Shown here in pieces: positions 8,059 to 18,258 of a stretch of 54,464 nt of DNA. The notes below the pieces were generated by a model. The model saw only the letters and a list, made by a program, of their open reading frames with translations. It did no database searches and was not told where the DNA came from. The first letter of the stretch is position 1. Every line of letters starts with the position of its first letter. Source of the stretch: Betaproteobacteria bacterium UBA3031 (lineage in GTDB: Bacteria > Pseudomonadota > Gammaproteobacteria > Burkholderiales > Eutrophovitaceae); contig DFDI01000073.1 in NCBI GenBank assembly GCA_002367635.1, positions 1 through 54,464 of the forward strand, written 5' to 3'. The position numbers and the translations under genes were made by a program.

Positions 8059-10887
<2,829 letters not shown>

Positions 10888-11003
10888 AGTTCTGTGTAGG
10901 CCAGAATAATTTGCTTATTCGACGATTTCCAATGAAAAAGAGTAACCTGATACTATACCGAATTAATTTCTAACTTATCTCTAAGAATCCCCATAATTAT
11001 TCA

Positions 11004-12185
11004 ATGACAAGCTTCACTCAAAGCGAACGAAGAGCCAGTATCGGATTGGCAGGCGTGTTTAGTTTACGTATGTTTGGGTTATTCGTAATCCTTCCGGTGG
11101 TCGCGTTATATGCGGATACTTTGCCGGGTGGTGAGAGCGCTATGCTCATTGGTTTGGCCATAGGTATTTACGGTTTAACTCAAGCTATTTTTCAGATTCC
11201 ATTGGGCCGCTTATCTGATTTTTGGGGTCGAAAAAAGACGATATACCTTGGGCTGTGTATATTTATTATGGGAAGTCTCGTTGCCGCATGTGCGGACTCA
11301 CTTCTCATGTTGTGTTTTGGGCGTGCTATTCAGGGAGCGGGGGCTGTCTCATCGGCAGTGATCGCGTTGAATGCTGACCTCACACGGGACGAAGTTCGTA
11401 CTAAGTCAATGGCGATCATTGGGATTACGATTGGCTTTACCTTTCTCTTGTCTATTGTGTTGGGGCCGGTGCTGGATGGATTTGTCGGACTGCCGGGTAT
11501 ATTTTTAATTACGGCGCTTTTGACTTGTTTATCCATAGTGGTTGTTTACTTCTACGTGCCTGATCCGGAACCGATAGGTAAACGTGGGGAATATTCCCCC
11601 GTTAAATTACAAGTAATTTTATCTAATAGGGATTTGCTCAGGCTTGATTTAGGTATTTTTTCGTTACATGGGATCTTGATGGCAATGTTTGTGTCCTTAC
11701 CGTTTATTCTCTCTGGCTTGGAGGGTGGGTTAATTACTTGGCAGTTCTATCTTGCTGTAATGGTGTCTAGCATCTTTATTATGGTGCCATTGATGATGCT
11801 CTCGGAGAAGTTTGGACATCGCAAAGCCGTATTTTTATTCAGCATCATGATGATCATCTTGGCAGAGCTGCTGCTTGGCGTATTTGATTTTGGTCAGGTC
11901 GGTCTTGGTCTGGCATTGGTCATATTTTTTGGCGCATTTAATTTGCTGGAGGCGTCACTTCCTTCTTGGGTTTCACGTGTGGCGGATCCCAAGTCTAAGG
12001 GTACGGCGTTAGGCGTCTACAGCACTAGTCAGTATCTGGGAACATTTATTGGAGGAGTGGCTGGAGGCTGGACATACCAGCATTATTCAGGCCAGGGAGT
12101 CTTCATATTTTGTGCTGTTTGGGCACTGGTGTGGTTGCTTGCGTCGGTCAAAATGTCGGATCCAGTCAACCAAGTTAGCCAGTAG
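11004..12185 (+). CDS. MFS transporter, YajR-like, without the C-terminal YAM domain
   Basis: 393 residues with about twelve hydrophobic segments. The N-terminus (SIGLAGVFSLRMFGLFVILP) and GIYGLTQAIFQIPLGRLSD closely resemble E. coli YajR, including the MFS motif-A region GRLSDFWGRKK. E. coli YajR carries an extra cytosolic C-terminal domain. This protein stops after the last membrane segment. Substrate is unknown; drug or metabolite efflux by proton exchange is the family expectation. It sits between divergent uvrA and ssb, a conserved neighbourhood that does not by itself reveal function. Confidence 0.85.
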   Translation: MTSFTQSERRASIGLAGVFSLRMFGLFVILPVVALYADTLPGGESAMLIGLAIGIYGLTQAIFQIPLGRLSDFWGRKKTIYLGLCIFIMGSLVAACADSLLMLCFGRAIQGAGAVSSAVIALNADLTRDEVRTKSMAIIGITIGFTFLLSIVLGPVLDGFVGLPGIFLITALLTCLSIVVVYFYVPDPEPIGKRGEYSPVKLQVILSNRDLLRLDLGIFSLHGILMAMFVSLPFILSGLEGGLITWQFYLAVMVSSIFIMVPLMMLSEKFGHRKAVFLFSIMMIILAELLLGVFDFGQVGLGLALVIFFGAFNLLEASLPSWVSRVADPKSKGTALGVYSTSQYLGTFIGGVAGGWTYQHYSGQGVFIFCAVWALVWLLASVKMSDPVNQVSQ

Positions 12186-12316
12186 GTTATTTTGGCTATA
12201 GCGCATATGGGTTAAAGGCGTTACAGTAAGGCCACAAGCGTTGATGAGGTTGTTGACCGGTCCTAAAAGGGCTACGCCCATCGTTAAATCACAGTTTTAG
12301 AAACAGGAGAAAGTTG

Positions 12317-12766
12317 ATGGCTTCCGTAAATAAGGTCATTCTTGTTGGAAATCTTGGGAGAGATCCTGAAGTCCGGCGTATGCCAAGTGGAGACGCAATG
12401 GTTAGTTTAAGTATTGCGACAACAGACACTTGGAAGGATAAGAGTGGTGAGCGTCAAGAGAAGACGGAATGGCACAGAATCGTCATCTTTGGTCGGTTGG
12501 CAGAAGTAGCTGGAGATTATCTTAAGAAAGGGTCGCAAGCATATTTTGAGGGGCGCTTGCAAACTAGAAAGTGGACAGACAAGGAAGGTCAGGAAAAATA
12601 TACCACCGAGGTTGTAGCGGACCGGATGCAAATGTTGGGGTCTCGATCAGGCTCTGGTGGGGGGGATTTCGGTGGCAACCAATCACCTAGTAAGGAATCT
12701 ACTGAATCTGGTCCCAGCCAATTTTCCGGCGGCTTAGATGACCTCGAGGATGATATTCCGTTTTAG
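12317..12766 (+). CDS. ssb: Single-stranded DNA-binding protein
   Basis: 149 residues. The N-terminal OB fold (about 1-110) has SVNKVILVGNLGRDPEVR, TEWHRIVIFGRLAEVAGDYLKKGSQ and YFEGRLQTRKW. Then comes a glycine/serine-rich linker and the acidic tip DDLEDDIPF, which recruits repair and replication partners. I choose the ATG at 12317, seven bases after AGGAG (12305-12309). A TTG directly before it would add only one residue. uvrA and the MFS gene are its upstream neighbours, as in many proteobacteria. Confidence 0.97.
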   Translation: MASVNKVILVGNLGRDPEVRRMPSGDAMVSLSIATTDTWKDKSGERQEKTEWHRIVIFGRLAEVAGDYLKKGSQAYFEGRLQTRKWTDKEGQEKYTTEVVADRMQMLGSRSGSGGGDFGGNQSPSKESTESGPSQFSGGLDDLEDDIPF

Positions 12767-12779
12767 ACGGTCATCTCAA

Positions 12780-12926
12780 TTGGTAAGGCGGCCGAGGTTT
12801 CTTAGCGGCTGCTGCCCTCGGCAAGCGCAAGCAAGAGAGTTACCAAGAAGAGGACACTCTTCTTGCGCACGCAACATCATACGGATTAAAAATTTGGTTG
12901 TGTGCTTGTGAGTAACCTAATCACAA
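12780..12926. other. Hairpin-rich stretch after ssb, possible structured RNA
   Basis: This 216-base gene gap (12767-12982) holds four perfect inverted repeats. TTGGTAA (12780-12786) pairs with TTACCAA (12840-12846). Inside it GCCGAGG (12791-12797) pairs with CCTCGGC (12816-12822). CAAGAAGAG (12844-12852) pairs with CTCTTCTTG (12857-12865) over a 4-base loop. TTGTGA (12906-12911) pairs with TCACAA (12921-12926). The first and third share three bases and so partly exclude each other. None is followed by a T run. It may be an untranslated structured RNA, or simply the 3' regions of convergent ssb and the TusA-like gene. I do not recognise a known RNA family. Confidence 0.35.
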
Positions 12927-12982
12927 AGTAGCAATGATTTAAATTTTGTTGTCTGGGCTTGCAACTGCCCAATCGGCTGACA

Positions 12983-13231
12983 TCACTTACTTTTTCGGAT
13001 CAAAAATCGGTAGCTGGCATTTACTTCTGTTGATTTGAGTAAGTCGTGGCCCGTTTGCCGGCAAAACGCATGAAAGTCTGGAACTGATCCTGGGTCAGTT
13101 GTAAACACCTCCAACACTTGCCCTATCATGATTTCCTGTAGTGCTTTTTTTGTTTTCAGTATGGGAAGTGGACAGTTAAGTCCTTTTACATCGAGCGATA
13201 AGTGGATTGGGGTATCTAATTCCTCGGACAT
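12983..13231 (-). CDS. TusA-family sulfurtransferase-like protein
   Basis: 82 residues, the usual size for TusA/SirA/YeeD proteins, with the two-layer fold motif GLNCPLPILKTKKAL. Cys20 in CPLP is the expected persulfide carrier; a second cysteine lies near residue 57 (AFCRQTG). The family passes sulfur to tRNA thiolation, molybdenum cofactor or sulfur oxidation. No partner gene lies beside it, so the acceptor is unknown. It is transcribed toward ssb. Which family member this is cannot be decided from context. Confidence 0.85.
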   Translation of the reverse strand: MSEELDTPIHLSLDVKGLNCPLPILKTKKALQEIMIGQVLEVFTTDPGSVPDFHAFCRQTGHDLLKSTEVNASYRFLIRKSK

Positions 13232-13340
13232 TTCTAGCTTTGCCTTGATTCCAGTAGTGGTGTAATTCCGGTCTGATTATACATTGGAGATCCTTTTGAG
13301 TGGGATAAGAGACTATTGTGATAGGATTCTGGGAGATTAG

Positions 13341-13400
13341 ATGATATGCACGTTACGCTTGGACGTTCCTATTTTTGGATTAAATACTGATGCTGAATAA
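13341..13400 (+). CDS. Possible 19-codon upstream ORF before the indolepyruvate oxidoreductase
   Basis: ATG at 13341 to TAA at 13398-13400 encodes MICTLRLDVPIFGLNTDAE. GGGAG (13331-13335) lies five bases before the ATG, a better ribosome site than that of the large gene starting 40 bases downstream. It has no run of a regulatory amino acid and no clear attenuator hairpin. It could be a leader peptide or chance. Confidence 0.2.
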   Translation: MICTLRLDVPIFGLNTDAE

Positions 13401-13440
13401 CTCATGTGGCAGTTCGGCTAAACGGGGGCTTTGACTGGTT

Positions 13441-16400
13441 ATGAAACTTAGAGATGTCGCGTTAGAAGACAAATATATTGTTGAGGAGGGTCGTATCTTT
13501 CTCAATGGGACACAAGCATTGGTGCGCTTGCCTTTGATGCAGCATGCTAGAGATCAAAAGAACGGATTGGATACTGCTGGCTATATTTCTGGTTATCGGG
13601 GCAGCCCGTTAGGTCAGTTTGACCAACAATTGTGGATCGCAAAGAAACATCTAAAAAATCACAATATTGTGTTCCAGGCAGGGGTTAACGAAGACCTTGC
13701 GGCAACGGCGCTGTGGGGTACACAGCAGGCTGGGATGCATGGCAAGGCCAAATATGATGGTGTGTTTGGCATATGGTATGGCAAGGGGCCAGGAGTGGAT
13801 CGGTCAGGTGATATTTTTCGACATGCGAACTTGGCTGGAACCCATCCAAATGGTGGTGTTCTCGTTTTGATGGGCGACGATCACACGTGTGAATCATCGA
13901 CCACTGCGCATCAAAGTGAATTTGCGTTGGTCGACGCAATGATGCCCATACTGAATCCAGCTGGGGTCCAGGAGTTATTGGATTACGGGCTGTATGGATG
14001 GGCGCTTTCCCGATATTCTGGTACGTGGGTAGGTCTCAAGTGCATGAAGGATACGATCGATGCAAGCGCAACCGTTGAGGTCGGTGACGATAGAGTGCAA
14101 GTGGTTCAGCCCTCTGAATTTGAAATGCCTGAGGGGGGGCTTAGTCTTCGCTTTCCAGATCCGCCTCTAGCTCAGGAAGAGCGCCTTCATAAATATAAGC
14201 TTGAAGCGGTCAAAGCTTTTGTGCGAGCTAATGGAATCGACAGAGTTGAATTTCAAGGCGAGAATGATGTCTTGGGTATCATTACTTGTGGTAAATCGTA
14301 TCTCGATGTGAGACAAGCGCTTCACTATTTAGGTATAGATGACCAGCGTGCGAAAAAACTCGGTTTGAGTGTTTATAAAGTGGGTATGACCTGGCCACTC
14401 GAGCCAATAGGGATTAGTCAGTTTGCTACTGGCCTTAAAAAGATTTTGGTTGTTGAAGAAAAGCGAGCTCTTTTAGAGCCTCAAGTGAAAGATATCTTAT
14501 ATTCGCTCGAGCAACGTCCTATTGTTATTGGTAAAAAAAATGAACAAGGAAATGAGTTGCTTCGCTCCAATGCAGCACTCGAACCTAATGAAATTGCGAT
14601 TGCGATTGCAGAGCGTATATTAGAGTTCACGAGTGATCGCGATCTTGAAGATCGACTCAATCGAAGAAGATCGATGGCTCTTGAGTCTATCGAGGTGCCA
14701 GCCATGGAGCGCACGCCTTATTTCTGTTCAGGTTGTCCCCACAGCACGGGAACTAAGGTGCCAGAGGGTTCTGTTGCTTTATCTGGGATAGGTTGTCATT
14801 TTATGGCGCAATGGATGGATCGCAATACGACCGGATATACCCAAATGGGAGGAGAGGGGGCGAGTTGGATTGGTGAGTCTCACTTCGTTGATACGCCGCA
14901 TGTTTTTCAAAATATTGGTGATGGGACATATTTTCATTCTGGGTTTTTAGCGTTGAGGGCGGCAGTCGCTTCAGGGGCTAATATGACCTACAAAATCTTA
15001 TTTAATGATGCCGTTGCAATGACGGGTGGTCAGCCAGTCGATGGTCAATTAACCGTGCCACAAGTAACTCGGCAAGTCGCGGCTGAAGGTGCGACCAAAG
15101 TTGTAGTTGTTACGGATGAGCCGGATAAATATGGTTCTAATGCTGGGTTCGCTGAGGGTGTGACAGTACATCATCGCGATGATTATGATCGAGTCCAAAA
15201 ACAGATTCGTGAAGTTTTAGGGGTCTCAGTAATTGTTTATGACCAGACCTGTGCTTCGGAAAAGAGGCGAAGGCGAAAAAGAGGAACGTTCCCTGATCCA
15301 GCGAAAAGGGCAGTGATTAATGATTTAGTCTGTGAAGGTTGTGGTGATTGTGGTGTTCAGTCGAACTGTGTCTCTGTTACTCCGCTTGAAACTGAGTTTG
15401 GTCGAAAGCGATCAATAGACCAGTCCTCGTGTAATAAGGACTTTTCTTGCGTCAAGGGGTTTTGTCCAAGCTTTGTCACAGTACATGGCGGATCTCTGAA
15501 GAAGGGTCAAGGTGTGGTATCTAAGACTGAAAAAGCTGATCTCTTTCCAGCCTTGGTGGATCCATTTTTACCGTCTTTGGAGCAGCCGTATGGGATCCTG
15601 GTCAATGGTATTGGTGGCACGGGTGTTGTAACCATAGGCGCGATTATTGGTATGGCGGCTCATCTTGAGAGTAAGTCCTTTGCGGGGATGGATATGGCAG
15701 GTCTTGCTCAAAAAGGAGGAGCCGTTTGGAGCCACTTGCAGATCGCGAATCGTCAGGAAGATTTGAAAGCAGCGCGTCTTGGTTTTGCTGGTGCTTCGTT
15801 GATTTTGGGTTGTGATTTTGTGACGACTGCAAGTGAAAAGACAATGGGGTTGGGTCAAAATGGAAAGACATTCGCCATTGTTAATGTGCATGAGCAGATG
15901 ACAGGTGTTTTTACCCGCGACAAAAATTATCAATTTCCGAGAAATGATCTGAAAGAGACGATCCGTAACCGATTGGGTGGAGATAACGTTGAGTTTGTAG
16001 AAGCAACTCGTATCGCTACTTCATTGATGGGTAATTCGATCGCGTCGAATATGTTCATGCTGGGATTCGCCTATCAAAAAGGCTTATTACCTTTGGGACA
16101 CGAAGCCATCAATCGAGCAATAGAGATGAATGGTGCATCGGTCGAGATGAACAAGACGGCGTTTCTCTGGGGGCGAAGAGCCTGTGTCGATTTGCCGACA
16201 GTAGAGCGATTATTGAAACCGAAAGTTTTAAAGGATGAGGTGGTTGAGGAGCAGTCGCACACGATCGATGAGATCATTCAAAAGAGATACGACTTCCTAA
16301 CTGATTATCAAAACGTAGATTATGCGAAACAGTATCGAAGTCTAGTTGATAGGGTGCGGCTTAGAGAAGAGTCCGGAGCGATGCTTGATGGGCTGACAGA

Positions 16401-16914
16401 GATCGTTGCGCGTTACTACTTCAAGCTGATGGCCTATAAAGACGAATATGAGGTCGGCAGACTTTACTCTGACGGTGTATTTCAGAAAAAGGTAGGGCAG
16501 CTCTTTGAAGGAAATTACAAGATTCGATATCATCTCGCCCCGCCCCTTTTTGCTAAAAAAGACTCTGAGACCGGTCATCTTAAGAAAAAAGAGTTTGGTC
16601 CATGGGTTTTTGGAGTGTTTAAAGTTCTGTCCCGCTTAAAGTTTTTGCGTGGTACGGTTTTTGATGTGTTTGGATGGACCTCTGAGAGAAAGATGGAGCG
16701 TCAACTCATTGAGGATTACCGCTTGTTGGTTGAGGAGATTGCCGACACCGTGAACCAAACAAATATTGAAGTAGCTAAGAAACTCTTATCTTTGCCGGAA
16801 GAGATACGTGGCTACGGACATGTTAAAGAGGCCAGCGTCATTCAGGTGAGGCAGTCGTGGCGAGCTTTGCTTGATCAGTACTCTGCCGCAGGAGCAGAGC
16901 GCAAAGCAGCTTAA
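13441..16914 (+). CDS. Indolepyruvate ferredoxin oxidoreductase, single-chain form
   Basis: 1157 residues. The family oxidatively decarboxylates aryl 2-oxoacids such as indolepyruvate to the acyl-CoA with ferredoxin, in aromatic amino-acid catabolism. An N-terminal pyrimidine-binding/transketolase-like part (about 1-400, with GYRGSPLGQFDQQ) is followed by a thiamine-diphosphate region (about 425-550, YFCSGCPHSTGT and NIGDGTYFHSG). Next is an iron-sulfur segment with CEGCGDC at about 637-643 and further cysteines. The gamma domain (about 715-890, GIGGTGVVTIGAIIG) and a C-terminal tail follow. Archaeal enzymes split these into IorA and IorB; this fused layout is typical of proteobacteria. It stands alone, with about 200 bases before it. 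Confidence 0.93.
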   Translation: MKLRDVALEDKYIVEEGRIFLNGTQALVRLPLMQHARDQKNGLDTAGYISGYRGSPLGQFDQQLWIAKKHLKNHNIVFQAGVNEDLAATALWGTQQAGMHGKAKYDGVFGIWYGKGPGVDRSGDIFRHANLAGTHPNGGVLVLMGDDHTCESSTTAHQSEFALVDAMMPILNPAGVQELLDYGLYGWALSRYSGTWVGLKCMKDTIDASATVEVGDDRVQVVQPSEFEMPEGGLSLRFPDPPLAQEERLHKYKLEAVKAFVRANGIDRVEFQGENDVLGIITCGKSYLDVRQALHYLGIDDQRAKKLGLSVYKVGMTWPLEPIGISQFATGLKKILVVEEKRALLEPQVKDILYSLEQRPIVIGKKNEQGNELLRSNAALEPNEIAIAIAERILEFTSDRDLEDRLNRRRSMALESIEVPAMERTPYFCSGCPHSTGTKVPEGSVALSGIGCHFMAQWMDRNTTGYTQMGGEGASWIGESHFVDTPHVFQNIGDGTYFHSGFLALRAAVASGANMTYKILFNDAVAMTGGQPVDGQLTVPQVTRQVAAEGATKVVVVTDEPDKYGSNAGFAEGVTVHHRDDYDRVQKQIREVLGVSVIVYDQTCASEKRRRRKRGTFPDPAKRAVINDLVCEGCGDCGVQSNCVSVTPLETEFGRKRSIDQSSCNKDFSCVKGFCPSFVTVHGGSLKKGQGVVSKTEKADLFPALVDPFLPSLEQPYGILVNGIGGTGVVTIGAIIGMAAHLESKSFAGMDMAGLAQKGGAVWSHLQIANRQEDLKAARLGFAGASLILGCDFVTTASEKTMGLGQNGKTFAIVNVHEQMTGVFTRDKNYQFPRNDLKETIRNRLGGDNVEFVEATRIATSLMGNSIASNMFMLGFAYQKGLLPLGHEAINRAIEMNGASVEMNKTAFLWGRRACVDLPTVERLLKPKVLKDEVVEEQSHTIDEIIQKRYDFLTDYQNVDYAKQYRSLVDRVRLREESGAMLDGLTEIVARYYFKLMAYKDEYEVGRLYSDGVFQKKVGQLFEGNYKIRYHLAPPLFAKKDSETGHLKKKEFGPWVFGVFKVLSRLKFLRGTVFDVFGWTSERKMERQLIEDYRLLVEEIADTVNQTNIEVAKKLLSLPEEIRGYGHVKEASVIQVRQSWRALLDQYSAAGAERKAA

Positions 16915-16929
16915 GAGCAGTTGTGTTTG

Positions 16930-17682
16930 TTAAAAGAAGTATGGCCCGATAGCATCTATTTGTGCGGTTACCAGCGCGTCAACTTTGTGTTCGATAACAT
17001 TAATTGCTTCAATGCTGTCGTTGATGTTGGTTGCGATCACAGAATGTTTTTTTTGGTGTAGTGTCTCGACAAGTTGGGACGTAATTAACTGCTGTGGAAT
17101 GAAAATGCAATGGCACATTAATTTTTCGTAGCCACTTTCTTCCTGAGTTAATTTGTCGTTCCAAATAAGGCCTCTTGTAGCGTCAGGAGCAATGTTCATT
17201 AATGTGGTTAACGTTAGGGCGCTTTCAGATGCGATCAAGGGGAAGAGGGATTTTTCTTGGCCAACTCTTTCTAGAATATCAATGCTAATTTCTACTATGG
17301 CTCGTTCTTGGCCAGGGCTTGGTTTTAATTCGATTATGGGGCGTATTTCCAGCTCGGTGCAGGTTGACAGCGCTTGATAGAGCGTGGGCAACTTCTCTCC
17401 TATGTATTCGTTTCCGTAATCACTACCAATATCTAAACCATTAATTTGATCAAAAAATAATTCGCTGATAAGCCCTGGGGCCCCGGTCGTTAGGTCAAGT
17501 GATTCATTAGTCAGGAGAATGGGTACGCCATCTGCCGTTAAGCGAACGTCAAAATGGACGTTTTGGAACCCGAGGTTCCTAGCATTTCTAATGCCAGCTA
17601 GTGAATTTTCTGGAGCGATAATGCCCCCAGTTCTGTGGCTGATGACCTTTTGTCGGGATGCCAATGATTGGTTTTCAAGCAT
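16930..17682 (-). CDS. GDPD-fold protein with altered active-site residues
   Basis: 250 residues with the glycerophosphodiester phosphodiesterase barrel pattern: SHRTGGIIAPENSLAG near the start, DVRLTADGVPILLTN, and PIIELKPS. Active GDPDs use two histidines, a Glu-x-Asp metal pair and a downstream Glu-x-Lys. Here His16-Arg17, Asp45, Glu118 and Lys120 remain. The expected Glu at 43 is His, and the expected His-Asp at 58-59 is Thr-Asn. So the fold is recognisable but normal hydrolysis is doubtful. No signal peptide, so probably cytoplasmic. It converges on the oxidoreductase gene, 15 bases away. Confidence 0.75.
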   Translation of the reverse strand: MLENQSLASRQKVISHRTGGIIAPENSLAGIRNARNLGFQNVHFDVRLTADGVPILLTNESLDLTTGAPGLISELFFDQINGLDIGSDYGNEYIGEKLPTLYQALSTCTELEIRPIIELKPSPGQERAIVEISIDILERVGQEKSLFPLIASESALTLTTLMNIAPDATRGLIWNDKLTQEESGYEKLMCHCIFIPQQLITSQLVETLHQKKHSVIATNINDSIEAINVIEHKVDALVTAQIDAIGPYFF

Positions 17683-17688
17683 GGTTAC

Positions 17689-17694
17689 ATTATA
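17689..17694 (-). promoter_or_regulatory. Possible -10 element immediately before the GDPD-like gene
   Basis: On the minus strand a perfect TATAAT ends six bases before the ATG at 17682, and no ribosome-binding site is visible. If used, transcription would begin at or next to the start codon, giving a leaderless mRNA. The -35 region at the right distance is poor, which keeps confidence low. Confidence 0.3.
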
Positions 17695-17794
17695 CGAGAT
17701 GCCTGTATGTGGGCATATAATAGGTTTAGAGGTTTTAATTAATGATTAGCGTTATTCTAGCGCCCTATTTTAGATAAAATCTCGGTTTGTGCGA

Positions 17795-17800
17795 TATACT
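17795..17800 (+). promoter_or_regulatory. Possible promoter -10 box for fmdB-aspS-nudB
   Basis: TATACT lies 25 bases before the fmdB start. A weak -35 candidate, TAGATA (17771-17776), lies 18 bases upstream of it. The downstream genes fmdB, aspS and nudB could form one unit from here. Confidence 0.35.
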
Positions 17801-17825
17801 ATTTTCGTTTAACTAAGGTTCCCTA

Positions 17826-18179
17826 ATGCCTATCTATGAATATCTTTGTTCCTCGTGCGGTAATAAACATGAGGCACTTCAAAAAATATCGGAAGACCTC
17901 TTGGTCGATTGCCCTAAATGTGATGAGCCATCGCTGGTAAAAATGGTAACCGCTGCGGGCTTTCAGCTGAAAGGTGGCGGTTGGTATGTGACTGACTTTA
18001 AAGATAAAAAACAACCTTCTTCAAGCAAGAGTCCTGCGGATGTTGGTGGTGATACTAAGGTTAGTGGGAGTTCCTCTGATGTTGGCGGTGATACTAAGGT
18101 CAGTGGGAGTTCCTCTGATGTGAAGAATACGAATGAAACTAAATCAACCAAAGAGTCTTCAAAGGGCGGCGGCGATTGA
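17826..18179 (+). CDS. FmdB-family zinc-ribbon protein with a repetitive tail
   Basis: 117 residues. The N-terminal zinc ribbon (1-45) begins MPIYEYLCSSCG with ligands Cys8, Cys11, Cys29 and Cys32, as in the FmdB/CxxC_CxxC_SSSS family. The family name comes from a supposed regulator of formamide metabolism, but its real role is unknown. The C-terminal half is low complexity and holds a 13-residue repeat, DVGGDTKVSGSSS, in tandem. It lies 79 bases before aspS. In many betaproteobacteria a DUF502 membrane-protein gene stands between the two; it is missing here. Confidence 0.88.
   Translation: MPIYEYLCSSCGNKHEALQKISEDLLVDCPKCDEPSLVKMVTAAGFQLKGGGWYVTDFKDKKQPSSSKSPADVGGDTKVSGSSSDVGGDTKVSGSSSDVKNTNETKSTKESSKGGGD
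18039..18116 (+). repeat. Two tandem 39-bp coding repeats in fmdB
   Basis: Units 18039-18077 and 18078-18116 differ at only two third-codon positions (ggt/ggc and gtt/gtc) and encode the same 13 residues. A third copy starts (GATGT) and breaks off. The length is a multiple of three, so copy-number change would alter tail length without a frameshift. Confidence 0.9.
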
Positions 18180-18258
18180 GAGCTATCGCATTATTTATTT
18201 CTGCGGGACCGAATAGTGTTGTAACGCCACTTTTAAAAAATAACGGAAACTAATAGCA

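Noticed and set aside
10888..11003. Possible LexA (SOS) box between uvrA and the MFS gene
   Set aside because: CTGT occurs near the uvrA start but no ACAG follows at the correct eight-base spacing.
12906..12926. CRP-like palindrome TTGTGA-N9-TCACAA
   Set aside because: The spacer is nine bases, not the six required between TGTGA and TCACA, so it is treated only as a hairpin.
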